Below, one piece after another: positions 7,246-16,234 of a DNA stretch of 64,000 nucleotides. A program made the position numbers and the translations under genes. Below the pieces are notes generated by a model. That model made no database searches, was not told the origin of the DNA, and saw only the letters and a program-made list of their open reading frames with translations. This DNA is from Treponema sp. Lineage in GTDB: Bacteria; Spirochaetota; Spirochaetia; Treponematales; Treponemataceae. The stretch spans positions 1-64,000 of the forward strand of contig JAFUFU010000007.1 in NCBI GenBank assembly GCA_017469785.1, in the 5' to 3' direction. The first letter of the stretch is position 1. Each line of letters opens with the position of its first letter.

Positions 7246-8933
7246 ATCTCGTATTTTCTTGTAATCAGCCGCTTTTCGAATTCATCATGTTCCAGGGCTT
7301 TGTCGAAGAGCCAGCCCTGTGCCATGTGGCAGTCGTTTGCGAGAAGAAATTCGGCCTGCTCCTTTGTTTCGACTCCTTCTGCTATTACCTTGATTCCAAG
7401 CTCGTGAGCCATCTGTATGATTGAGCGGCTGATGATTCTGTCTGTTTTTGCTTTTTTGTCGTCTCCGGCCGCCACGTTGTCTATCAGGGATTTGTCCAAC
7501 TTTATGACATCTGGATTGAGGTTTCGCACGAGGCTCATTGATGAATATCCGGTTCCGAAATCGTCAATTGAGATTTTAAAACCTGCTTCCTTCATTGTGT
7601 TCACGAAGTTTATGAGCCGGTCGAAATACTGATAGTCTGAAAGTTCCGTAAGCTCAAGCTCAAGATATTTTGACGGTACATTGTATTTTTTGAGTGTGGA
7701 GATGATATGTTCTTCAAAATGATCATCGGAAAGATGGAGCTTCGAGAAATTCGTCGAGATTAGAACAGGTTCAATTCCCTTGTCGAGCCATTCCCGGATA
7801 TTTCTGCAAACAGTCTCAAGGACGTAGAAATCGAGATTTTTGATTGTGCCTTCCTGCTCCAGAATCGGAATGAATTCCGCAGGAGTGATGAGCCGCTGCG
7901 CGTACCAGCGTGAAAGGGCTTCGCAGCCGCAGAGCGTGTTCGTCCGTAAATCGACTTTTGGCTGGTAGTAGATTTTGAATTCGTTTTTTGCCAGCGAATC
8001 CATGAACATGTTCGAGATGCTTTTGTCATGGAGGGCTTTTTCGAGCATTTCCTGGGCGAAGAATACGAAGTCGTGGTTGCGGGAATGCCTTGCCCTGTCC
8101 AGCGCGACTGCAGAATTCGACATAATGTCGCCGAAGGTGCTGTCTTCGTTTGTCTCGTAGATACCGGCGCGGACGTCGATTTTGATTGATTCGACAGTGC
8201 CCTTGTTGTTCACAGAGATGGAGATGTTTTTTATGAAGCGGATGAAGTCCTTGAGCCTTCCAGCGGGGCAGAGCGCGAGAAAATTGTCGCTTCCAAGACG
8301 GGCAAGATAACCCTGGCCATCAAGAAAGCCCTGTACGAGCATGGAGTATTTTCTGAGGATTATGTCGCCGTTGTCGGTGGTTACGCGCTGATTTATGTAC
8401 TTGAAATTCTTGAAATTGAGAAGTATGACCGAATAATTCTGGATTTCTTTGTTGAAGAGGATTTCGCCTACGGTTTCCTGAAACCCGTGAAGATTGAGGG
8501 CTCCTGTGAGGGAATCTGTGATTTTTACGGCGGACATGAGCTTTAGAAGACGCATCCGGCTGCACAGAAGAAATGACAAATCGATATAAAAATCAACGAA
8601 CTTTCTGTTCTGGTCATTCCATTCTACGCCGGAAAGAAGGTTCACCTTGATGCGGATGAAGCCGTTTTCTTCTGCAAAGTAGAATTTTTCGTGGGTGTCT
8701 GGATTAAATCCCGTGGGGCTTTCGTAATGGATTATTTCGGAGTTCATGCCCAAAGGCTCATAGACATTCTGGGGATTGGCGACGATTACTGAAAGCCTGC
8801 CGAGTTGAAGTTCTTCTGCAAATTCCGGGAGCGTTTCCTGAAGCTTTGCATTCATTTCTTCCAAAGATTCAATGTTGCTACATATTGATGAGATGAAATC
8901 GCAAAGATGTTCGCTGGCAAATAATGAGTCCAA
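7242..8933 (-). CDS. EAL-domain cyclic-di-GMP phosphodiesterase with degenerate GGDEF domain
   Basis: A soluble protein of about 563 residues. The N-terminal sensor-like segment is unrecognised. It is followed by a GGDEF domain whose active-site loop reads LARLGSDNF (GSDNF instead of GGDEF), so cyclase activity is unlikely. A C-terminal EAL domain looks intact: YYQPKVDL, CEALSRW, SIDDFGTGYSSMSLV, NPDVIKLDKSLI and VIAEGVETKEQAEFL. It should hydrolyse c-di-GMP, with the GGDEF part possibly a GTP or ligand sensor. I chose the TTG at 8933 because AGAGAGG lies six bases before it. The open frame extends to a TTG at 8993, but that stretch contains a TTATACAAT -10-like sequence and has no ribosome site. 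Confidence 0.88.
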   Translation of the reverse strand: MDSLFASEHLCDFISSICSNIESLEEMNAKLQETLPEFAEELQLGRLSVIVANPQNVYEPLGMNSEIIHYESPTGFNPDTHEKFYFAEENGFIRIKVNLLSGVEWNDQNRKFVDFYIDLSFLLCSRMRLLKLMSAVKITDSLTGALNLHGFQETVGEILFNKEIQNYSVILLNFKNFKYINQRVTTDNGDIILRKYSMLVQGFLDGQGYLARLGSDNFLALCPAGRLKDFIRFIKNISISVNNKGTVESIKIDVRAGIYETNEDSTFGDIMSNSAVALDRARHSRNHDFVFFAQEMLEKALHDKSISNMFMDSLAKNEFKIYYQPKVDLRTNTLCGCEALSRWYAQRLITPAEFIPILEQEGTIKNLDFYVLETVCRNIREWLDKGIEPVLISTNFSKLHLSDDHFEEHIISTLKKYNVPSKYLELELTELSDYQYFDRLINFVNTMKEAGFKISIDDFGTGYSSMSLVRNLNPDVIKLDKSLIDNVAAGDDKKAKTDRIISRSIIQMAHELGIKVIAEGVETKEQAEFLLANDCHMAQGWLFDKALEHDEFEKRLITRKYEI

Positions 8934-9077
8934 ATACAACCTCTCTTCTCTAATTGTATAACAAATTTCTTTTTTTTCAAATAAAAAAATCAAACTGGGC
9001 TGGACAAGCGCACCGCGCGCAATGGACGCTCAGCATTATGCGTTTGCCCTGCCTCTGGCATCATTACGACTTGATTT

Positions 9078-9105
9078 TTATTGTGTTTTTTAAGAAAATT
9101 ATAAT
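9078..9105 (+). promoter_or_regulatory. Probable sigma70 promoter of the DUF4912/GH57 pair
   Basis: A perfect TATAAT at 9100-9105 with a weak TTATTG at 9078-9083 (16-base spacer). The ATG of the next gene is 19 bases downstream and has no visible Shine-Dalgarno sequence, so the 5' leader would be about a dozen bases. The rest of the 8934-9124 gap shows nothing else I can name. Confidence 0.5.
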
Positions 9106-9124
9106 AAATTAAAAATGGACTATT

Positions 9125-9799
9125 ATGGAAAATAAAGTTTTATCGCTCTCGTATTTGGAAACCTTGTCCTCTGCTGATTTGGTTTCTCTTGCGGATGATT
9201 ACGGCATTGATATCCCCGATGACCTTAACCGCCGGTTTATCATCGGAGAATTGCTTGAAGTTGCGGGTGAGCTGAACAGCAAGCCTGTACATACACAAAA
9301 CATGAATGAAGACGGTGAGGTTCCGGAAGAAGATTACGAGCTTCCCCCTTCATTCAATTCAACAGAAATCTCTGTTATCCTGCAGAATCCGGCGTGGGCT
9401 TTTGTTTATTGGGATATCAGTTCCGAAGCTTTAAAGAAAATCTCTGAATCATCTCGTTTCAAGCATCTTGTTCTCAGGGTTCTTTATTTTGAGTCAGAAG
9501 ACGAAAATTCACCAGTTGAATACTACGATACCCAGATTTCCATTTCGGACAGAGAACAGTATGTTCTTCTCGAAACCGGTAAAAAATTCTTCCGCGTTGA
9601 CTTGGCGGCTGTTTTTGCAGACGGAACCATGGATAATCTTACCATCTCAAAGAAAATTCCGCTTCCGAAAACTCCTGAAATCATCTCAAAGGCATTTCCC
9701 GGTCAGGAAGTTGAATTTCCAAAGATTCTGGAAATCTCTGGTCTCAAAAAACTTTTAAAATCTCACTACGAAAAATACCGTCAGTCTTTTATGGAGTAG
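9125..9799 (+). CDS. DUF4912 domain protein
   Basis: A 224-residue cytoplasmic protein. Residues about 1-45 look like a short helical SAP/Rho-N-like segment (LSSADLVSLADDYGIDIP). Residues about 75-185 match DUF4912: ISVILQNPAWAFVYWDISSEA, then a beta-rich region ending YVLLETGKKFFRVDLAAVFADG. DUF4912 proteins occur next to GH57/DUF1957 genes, as here, where the GH57-like gene follows after seven bases. The domain has an immunoglobulin-like or carbohydrate-binding character in family descriptions, so a role in glycogen-like polysaccharide handling is plausible, but no catalytic residues are known. Confidence 0.8.
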   Translation: MENKVLSLSYLETLSSADLVSLADDYGIDIPDDLNRRFIIGELLEVAGELNSKPVHTQNMNEDGEVPEEDYELPPSFNSTEISVILQNPAWAFVYWDISSEALKKISESSRFKHLVLRVLYFESEDENSPVEYYDTQISISDREQYVLLETGKKFFRVDLAAVFADGTMDNLTISKKIPLPKTPEIISKAFPGQEVEFPKILEISGLKKLLKSHYEKYRQSFME

Positions 9800-9806
9800 T
9801 CTTATC

Positions 9807-11411
9807 ATGGCAAAAAATCTTCTTTTAACGCTCGTTGCCCATCAGGGCTATATTCGTCATGAGGACGAAAAAGACTACGCTCTTCAAAACGACATCCTCT
9901 TCAGCGCAATCTGCCAGACCTATTTGCCACTTCTGGATTTGTTTCACAGGCTCGAAAGCGAAGGTCTCGATTTCAAGCTTGCGATGGTGCTTTCACCCTC
10001 ACTTTGTTCATTGCTCGATGACGATTTGATTAAGGCTCAGTTCGTGCATTGGCTGGAAAAACGCATTGCCCTCGGCGAAAGGGAACTTCTTCGTCTTGCC
10101 GATAGTCCGGAGCTTCTCGAAAACGCCAAGTCAATTCTCGCAAAGGCCAGAAAAGATTTGGTTGATTTTACCCAAGTCTATTCACGGAATTTGCTCAATG
10201 AGTTCGCTTATTTTGCCAACAAGGGGCATCTTGAGCTTCTTGCCACATGCGGAACATACGCATTCCTTCCTCATTACGGTGACATGACAGAAATCCTGAA
10301 TGCTCAGGTTGAGGTCGGGCTCTATTCTCATCGCCATTATTTTGGAACTAATCCTGACGGATTTTATCTGCCTTTCATGGGGTACACGCCTGGTATCGAA
10401 AAGGTTCTCCGCTCATACGGATTCCGATACACAATCGTTGATACTCGTTCCGTGCTTTTCAGCGAGACTCTTCCTAAGAACGGTATTTTTGCTCCTGTCA
10501 GATGCAATCTTGATACGAACACTTCTCTGTCACAGTCTTCTCTCGTACTATTCTGTCAGGATTGTGATACGCCTGATGATATCATCGGTGAAGATGGATT
10601 TGCTTCCAATCCTCTCTACAAAACACAGGGAAAGGATATTAGCTTTGAGCTTTCCGGTGAAGAGTTGGTTGCCTCCGGCTTTCTTGAGGACGGAATGGCC
10701 CGTGTTCCTTCATATTTCAGATATTGGAACGATGACGGGGATGGCGTTTACAATGAAAAATCTGCCCTGGAACAGGTCAAAAAGGATGCGGATTCTTTCC
10801 TTGCCGCAAAGGCTGAAAAATTGTCAGGCGCGGAGGAGTGCATGGCGGAGATTTCCCCCTCCCTTACCTGCGTCATTGATGCAAAAACTCTCGGTCAGGA
10901 GTGGGCGGAGGGAATCCTGTGGCTTGAGCAGGTGATTCGCTCTTCTGCTTCCTATGGCATCAACCTTGCTTCTCCATCCTCAATCCTGGGAAATCCGTTC
11001 TCCCTTCAAAAAATCATTCCTTATTCAGGAGTCGCCCAGGGAAACAGCTATGGTGAGGATTTGCTTGACAGCTCAAATGACTGGATGATTCGCTACACCC
11101 GCAAGATGTGCGAGCGTATGGTCGATTTGTCCGACAGGTTCCCAAATGAAACTGGCCTGAAAGTCCGGCTCTTGAATCTTGGAGCCAGGGAGCTGATGAT
11201 TGCGCAGAGCGGCGAATGGGCCAAGATGATACATGACGGATTTTTCCCGGAGTATGCAACAGAAAGATTCAAGCAGGCCATAAAATCTTTCATGATTGTC
11301 TTTGATGCCCTGGGGTCAAATACGGTCAGCACGGAATGGCTTACAAAGCTCGAAAAGGAGCATCTGCTCTTCCCGTGGATGAATTTCCGTATCTTCTCGC
11401 CGAAAAAATAG
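9807..11411 (+). CDS. GH57/DUF1957-fold protein lacking the catalytic nucleophile
   Basis: A 534-residue protein with the layout of GH57 1,4-alpha-glucan branching enzymes (DUF1957). It has an N-terminal barrel strand (LTLVAHQGYI), the SHRHYFGTNPDGFYLPFMGY region and the second catalytic region CVIDAKTLGQEWAEG. In active enzymes the nucleophile Glu sits in WLPEC(A/G)Y. The equivalent here is YLPFMGY (187-193), with Phe190 in place of Glu. The general acid Asp is kept at 358. The usual HxHxPY strand is also altered (AHQGYI). It is therefore probably a non-catalytic glucan-binding relative or a diverged enzyme. Co-transcribed with the DUF4912 gene. Confidence 0.78.
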   Translation: MAKNLLLTLVAHQGYIRHEDEKDYALQNDILFSAICQTYLPLLDLFHRLESEGLDFKLAMVLSPSLCSLLDDDLIKAQFVHWLEKRIALGERELLRLADSPELLENAKSILAKARKDLVDFTQVYSRNLLNEFAYFANKGHLELLATCGTYAFLPHYGDMTEILNAQVEVGLYSHRHYFGTNPDGFYLPFMGYTPGIEKVLRSYGFRYTIVDTRSVLFSETLPKNGIFAPVRCNLDTNTSLSQSSLVLFCQDCDTPDDIIGEDGFASNPLYKTQGKDISFELSGEELVASGFLEDGMARVPSYFRYWNDDGDGVYNEKSALEQVKKDADSFLAAKAEKLSGAEECMAEISPSLTCVIDAKTLGQEWAEGILWLEQVIRSSASYGINLASPSSILGNPFSLQKIIPYSGVAQGNSYGEDLLDSSNDWMIRYTRKMCERMVDLSDRFPNETGLKVRLLNLGARELMIAQSGEWAKMIHDGFFPEYATERFKQAIKSFMIVFDALGSNTVSTEWLTKLEKEHLLFPWMNFRIFSPKK

Positions 11412-11424
11412 ATTCTCGTCCCTT

Positions 11425-12744
11425 CTATTCGTTTTCGTCCATAGAAACGGAATACATGTTTTCCAGAGCGGTTTTCTGGATGTTAAAATTGATTGCGGCG
11501 TTCTTTGCCTGAATGGCCGGCTCAAACCGGATACTCAGGGGAGGACGCTCTGCAGTCTTGATTGCTTCTTCCCATTTCATGATTGCCTCGTTGTAATAGC
11601 CTTCCGCGTAGAGTTTTAGGCCGTCGATGTAATATTCGTCCACCTTTTCCATGGTTATTGCCCGGCCCCGGTCTCCGAACTTGATTTTTGCGCTGAGCGA
11701 AATGTGGTTCACCGGATTCGCGGAGCTTGTCAGATCGAGGGTGTAGGCGACATCCATTTTGATTCCCTTGATGTCGGCCTCACTTCCCATGCTGAAGCGG
11801 GGGTTCGCGCCCTGCAAAAGAAAACCGCACTGGAAAGCAAAGGACTTCGTGAGCTGTATTTCACTTCCAAGGGCGAAGGACGTTTTGAGCTGCGTCGAAA
11901 AATCGCTGATAAGGACGGGCTTCCTGACTTCGCATGTGAAACGGAGCCTTGAGAAGGGAGCGTAAGAAAAACCTGCGCTTATGCGGGCCGGGGTGTCATC
12001 ATCTTTTGTGATGGAAGAGGAAAAACCTGTGAGCGCAAGGCCGAAATTGTTGAGAGCCAGTCCTATTTTGAGATTCGCCTCCCTGTCCTGATAGAATTTA
12101 AGGGCATTGAAGCGGAGAAGAATCCCGGCATCTGCCATGAGACCGAGAGCTGACTGGTCAAGGCCAGAGCCTTGAATGATTTCGTCTGTCTGGTTGTCTG
12201 TGTAGTCAGGGACGCTTCTCCATGCGATTTTTCCATTCGCTCCAAGGGCAAGGCCTTTGAAAGTGTATCCGGCCATGAAATTGTAGGAGACGTTCAGCGT
12301 GGCGGAAGTTTCGCTGTAATAGTTCCCGGCCACTCTTTCGCCGTACAGGTTATATTCGCTAAAAGGTACGTAAAAGCACTTTATCTGGGCGCCGTATCCC
12401 AGTTTTCCGTTGCGCCTGGTGAGTGCCAGAGTTTCAAGGGCGGAATCTGAAATCCATGCATTGTGATAAACCGCAATTTCGCTTTCCTGTAGGACCGAGC
12501 TTGCCGCCGGATTGTAATCGAAGAATGACGCGTCGTCGCAAAGGGCCACAAATGCGCTTCCCAGGGCCTCTGTTCTGCCGCCTGAGGCTATGTTCATTGA
12601 GCGGAATACAGTCCTTCCCTCGTTGGAATCAATTGAGGATGAAAAAATATCTGCAAGCGATGACTCGGCATCCGTAAGGTCCATGGAGCTGAGCGGAATG
12701 AGAATCAATGAAAAAAAGAACATGCAGAAGATTTTTTTCATCAT
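11425..12744 (-). CDS. UPF0164 family outer-membrane beta-barrel protein (FadL-like)
   Basis: A 439-residue exported protein. The signal peptide MMKKIFCMFFFSLILIPLSS precedes GRTEALGSAFVALCDDASFFDYNPAA, the N-terminal signature of the treponemal UPF0164 family, which has been modelled as FadL-type long-chain fatty-acid porins. The middle is rich in alternating aromatic/polar strands (LGYGAQIKCFYVPFSEYNLYG, LKIGLALNNFGLALTG, FSYAPFSRLRFTCEVR), as in a beta-barrel. A C-terminal helical stretch (YIDGLKLYAEGYYNEAIMKWEEAI) looks like a single TPR-type hairpin. A TATAAT ends five bases before the first of two adjacent ATGs with no ribosome site, so the mRNA may be leaderless. Converges on the GH57 gene. 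Confidence 0.82.
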   Translation of the reverse strand: MMKKIFCMFFFSLILIPLSSMDLTDAESSLADIFSSSIDSNEGRTVFRSMNIASGGRTEALGSAFVALCDDASFFDYNPAASSVLQESEIAVYHNAWISDSALETLALTRRNGKLGYGAQIKCFYVPFSEYNLYGERVAGNYYSETSATLNVSYNFMAGYTFKGLALGANGKIAWRSVPDYTDNQTDEIIQGSGLDQSALGLMADAGILLRFNALKFYQDREANLKIGLALNNFGLALTGFSSSITKDDDTPARISAGFSYAPFSRLRFTCEVRKPVLISDFSTQLKTSFALGSEIQLTKSFAFQCGFLLQGANPRFSMGSEADIKGIKMDVAYTLDLTSSANPVNHISLSAKIKFGDRGRAITMEKVDEYYIDGLKLYAEGYYNEAIMKWEEAIKTAERPPLSIRFEPAIQAKNAAINFNIQKTALENMYSVSMDENE

Positions 12745-12810
12745 ATTATATTATAATCTATTTTCGGATAATTATCTTGATTGAGTTACAATTATAACCG
12801 AAAATTAAGA

Positions 12811-12950
12811 ATATGGGCATCTCTAGAAATCCACTTTTGTGGATTTCTAGAGATTGCCGCCGAGTTTTAATTCCTGATAATAGCAGGAATTAAAACGTCG
12901 CATTTTCAGAGTTATCTCTAAAAATTGCAATTTTTAGAGATTCCCATATA
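12811..12950. repeat. Three perfect hairpins enclosed by an outer stem
   Basis: The 280-base gap between the divergent UPF0164 and TPR genes contains an outer ATATGGG / CCCATAT stem enclosing three perfect hairpins. These have arms ATCTCTAGAAATCCAC with loop TTTT (12819-12854), GTTTTAATTCCTG with loop ATAATAG (12864-12896), and the loop-free palindrome with arm ATCTCTAAAAATTG (12914-12941). The third hairpin, with its GGG/CCC flanks, recurs at 21056-21091. Confidence 0.85.
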
Positions 12951-13023
12951 ATTTGAACTGGGAGTGCCGAATTCTGGTGTAATTTCACCTTGTAGCTGTA
13001 GATACACTCAGATGTTTGTTCAG

Positions 13024-16000
13024 ATGTCACAAAAAAAAATTGTTCTCTTTAGTCTTGCTTCTCTTTTTTTTCTCGTTCCGTTTTTCCCGCAGAACGCAGA
13101 GAAAAGCCTTGGAGAAGTTTTGTCTTTGAGGCAGATTGACATTCTCATTGATACCACGGACTATAACGAGGCTTTGAAGGCTCTCTCGGCATACATGACG
13201 GCTCATCCGGAGGATTTTGACCGTGCTCAGAAGCGGGTGTCCAGAATCATGAAACTTCGCGAGGAATACAATCAGGGGGCCGCGGAACTGGTTGATGTCA
13301 TAAAGAACGGTGACGAGTCAAAATCAGAGAAACTTACAAAGATTACGGAACTTGAGAATTCCGAGCTGAATTCCACCGATACTGTCTTTGGTTTTACGAA
13401 TCTCGCGCGAAGAACTGTAACTTTGGGGGAGGTTCTCTATCAGTACAATAAAATCATGCGGGAAGGTGTCTCTCTTGTCAAAAAAGAAGAATATACCGAG
13501 GCTGCTGTAAAATTTGAGGAAGGCTTTGCCATCAAAAACGAATTTTCTGATTTGGTTTTTGACAGCGAGGACACGGACTTCTCTTCAAACGGGAAAATCG
13601 TTGTTTACGAGAGCGATATAACGAGTCCTGCCCGCCATGCAGTGTCGAATGTAAGGAATCTGGTTGCAGGAAGCCTTCCTTCTGCGGGAATGAGGGCGCG
13701 AATCAGTGAATGTGAGAAGGCTTACGCGGAATACATGCAGGCTGTCAACGCCAGAAATGCAGAAATGGCATCTGAGTCGCTGAAAGTTGTTGCAAAGGCA
13801 TTTGCCGGGCTTGCGAATCTCAGGAACAGCATAGTCGCAGAGGCGAAAAACCTGCAGAAGGCGGATGACCTGGCAAACGAGAGGAATCCTCTTCTTTTAG
13901 GCACGAGCTACATTACTTATCAGCAGAAATTCGTTATGGGCGATGAGTCTAACCCTGACACCGGAATCATCGGAGCCTTTGATGCCTATTTCAACAGCCG
14001 TGTGGAGTCAATGAAATCAAAGACAAATGAGGTGGTGTTCGAACTGCTTGATTCTGTTCTTGCGCATCTTCCTGAAAACAAACTGTATTCACTTGCGGAT
14101 AAAATTGACCAGGAGCAAAGGACGGTGGCAGTCGCAAAAGATTACGCCCGCTACGGTATCAGCCTGCACGATTTATACAATCTTGAGGAGACGCTCGACG
14201 GAGGCAGTGTCGGAAGCAATCACACCGGCTACGCGTCATCAATGAGATTCGTAAGCGAATATATCGGCGATTTGTCCCTTGCGTACGGAAACGTGAAAGA
14301 ATTGGTTGCGGCAAGGGCGAATCCAGAGAAAATCGACAATAACGATAGAGCTGAAGAAACTGTCGCCAGAAATTTCGCGAAACTCATGAATTATGAGAAG
14401 ATAAAATCCAATGCGGAAAGCTATCTCGCCCTTGTTGATGAAGAGCGTCAGAGGGAAAAGGCTTATTTTGACAGCAAGGAGGCCCGGGAGCGTGAAATCG
14501 AGGAACTTATGCGTTTGAGCGGCGGCAAGCTTAAAATATCAAGCGCAAACCGGCGGACAACGGCAGGAGTCCAGATTTCTGATGATCCCCTTGATTTCAG
14601 GAAGCAGATTGACTATTTTAATTCGGTGAACAGGCAGAACCTCGGCGAGTCAAGGCGGCACGCGAATGTTCTCTGGGGATATTTTGCATCTGTCTATGCT
14701 TATCTTGCCCAGAGCGACTATGAGAAATATGAGCGCCTGTGCTCGGAAACCGAGCTTCTCTTTACTGGCGGTCAGGCCGATTCTTCTGCTGCCCAGGATT
14801 CTTCAACAGAGTTCGTCAGAAAATATCCGGTTGAAGCCCGGGATAATGCCATTGCAATTAACAAAGAGATTACGGATAAAAAGTCAGAGCTTATTGAGCG
14901 TCGCAAAATTCTTTCGGGGGGAGAGGAATACCGTTCCGAAAACGCTGATTTCAATCAGGGAAGCAATGCCATTGATGAAATCATCACGAAATTCGATGCC
15001 CTCTATGTCCGCAACCAGCTCGTAATAGATGAGTCTCTTCCAAAAATCAGGATGTATGAGAATTATGTCCGTGACGGCGATGAGCAGTATGAACTGGCTC
15101 TAAAAGCCTTTAAGCGAGAGGATTTTGATTCTGCGAATGCTGCCATAGAATCCTCGTCAGAAAAATATGCCCTTGCCCTTGATGTTGAATATTCTGAAAA
15201 AGTCCGTTCCATGCGCGAGGATACCTTGAACGCTCTTGCGCTGAAAATTCAACGCGCCCAGTATGAGAAAGTGCTCAGGGAAGTTTTTGCAATCAAGGAT
15301 AAGGCTGCAATCGCTTATTATTCAAGTAATTTTGATTCGGCTGAGACTCTGCTTGTGTCGGCTCAGGCAAAATGGGCAACGGTCAGCACTGAGCCTGACA
15401 GCGAAATCGAGGAACTTCTCAATATCGTAAAGACAATAAAAAGCATAGAGTACGGGCGAGTTCTCGTGCAGTCAGATCCCCATTATCCTGAGCTTTCATA
15501 CAGTCTGGACATGGCTAAACAGAGCTTTGAGCGCGGGTTGCAGCTGAAAAAGAAGGGGGAAAGCGACAAGGCGAACGAGGCTTTCAATCTTGCCCTTACA
15601 AATATCCGTAACGTGCAGAACGTTTATCCGCTTAACAAGGAAGCCCGGCTGATTACGCTCAAGATTCAGCAGGAACTTGATCCGGCGGATTTTCCCCGTC
15701 AGTTTGAGAATCAGTATACGGCGGCCCGGCTCAACGCAAACAAGAACGAGCGTCTTGCGGATTTGGAGGATTTGTATGAAATAAATCCCAAGTATCCCGG
15801 ACTGGCTCAGGAAATTTATGAAATAAAGGATTCTCTCGGAATGTTCCCTAAAAAAGAAGTCAAAAAGGAAGTCAAACGTTCCGCTGATTCCAAGATCGCA
15901 GAGGCCCGGAGCGCATTCAGGGCCGCCGGAGAGGACGAGAATAAACTCAAGAAAGCCCTTGCCCTGGCCAACGAGGCTATTGCCATTGACGGCACAAACA

Positions 16001-16227
16001 AGGCCGCAAAGGAACTGAAACTTGATATTCAGCTCAAGATTGGCGCCACGACCACAGCGATTCTTTCGCAGAATGATGAAAAGATGTATGCTGAAGCTGC
16101 CCGCTTGTTTAACCAGAGGCGTTTCACAGATGCAAAGCGCCTTATGGATACTCTCATGCAGGGAGCGGCCGCAAAAAAAAGCCGCAAAGTCGTTGACTTG
16201 TACAATAGAATCTTAAAGCGTCTGTAG
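13024..16227 (+). CDS. Large exported TPR-like protein, conserved hypothetical
   Basis: About 1067 residues. The N-terminus MSQKKIVLFSLASLFFLVPFFPQ looks like a signal peptide. I chose this Met over GTG 12964 and ATG 13012 because basic residues follow it directly; there is no clear ribosome site at any of the three. The body is almost all helix, with repeated pairs such as DYNEALKALSAYM, EYTEAAVKFEEGFAIK, FKREDFDSANAAIESSSEKYALALD and GESDKANEAFNLALTNI, typical of tetratricopeptide-like repeats. The C-terminus (RFTDAKRLMDTLMQG) is of the same kind. It is followed after seven bases by the beta-propeller/PP2C receptor, so the two are probably co-translated and may act together in the periplasm. 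No enzymatic motif seen. Confidence 0.75.
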   Translation: MSQKKIVLFSLASLFFLVPFFPQNAEKSLGEVLSLRQIDILIDTTDYNEALKALSAYMTAHPEDFDRAQKRVSRIMKLREEYNQGAAELVDVIKNGDESKSEKLTKITELENSELNSTDTVFGFTNLARRTVTLGEVLYQYNKIMREGVSLVKKEEYTEAAVKFEEGFAIKNEFSDLVFDSEDTDFSSNGKIVVYESDITSPARHAVSNVRNLVAGSLPSAGMRARISECEKAYAEYMQAVNARNAEMASESLKVVAKAFAGLANLRNSIVAEAKNLQKADDLANERNPLLLGTSYITYQQKFVMGDESNPDTGIIGAFDAYFNSRVESMKSKTNEVVFELLDSVLAHLPENKLYSLADKIDQEQRTVAVAKDYARYGISLHDLYNLEETLDGGSVGSNHTGYASSMRFVSEYIGDLSLAYGNVKELVAARANPEKIDNNDRAEETVARNFAKLMNYEKIKSNAESYLALVDEERQREKAYFDSKEAREREIEELMRLSGGKLKISSANRRTTAGVQISDDPLDFRKQIDYFNSVNRQNLGESRRHANVLWGYFASVYAYLAQSDYEKYERLCSETELLFTGGQADSSAAQDSSTEFVRKYPVEARDNAIAINKEITDKKSELIERRKILSGGEEYRSENADFNQGSNAIDEIITKFDALYVRNQLVIDESLPKIRMYENYVRDGDEQYELALKAFKREDFDSANAAIESSSEKYALALDVEYSEKVRSMREDTLNALALKIQRAQYEKVLREVFAIKDKAAIAYYSSNFDSAETLLVSAQAKWATVSTEPDSEIEELLNIVKTIKSIEYGRVLVQSDPHYPELSYSLDMAKQSFERGLQLKKKGESDKANEAFNLALTNIRNVQNVYPLNKEARLITLKIQQELDPADFPRQFENQYTAARLNANKNERLADLEDLYEINPKYPGLAQEIYEIKDSLGMFPKKEVKKEVKRSADSKIAEARSAFRAAGEDENKLKKALALANEAIAIDGTNKAAKELKLDIQLKIGATTTAILSQNDEKMYAEAARLFNQRRFTDAKRLMDTLMQGAAAKKSRKVVDLYNRILKRL

Positions 16228-16234
16228 GTGGAAA

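Noticed and set aside
12172..12677. Open frames on the plus strand within the UPF0164 gene
   Set aside because: They are antisense shadows of the beta-barrel gene without ribosome sites or recognisable domains.
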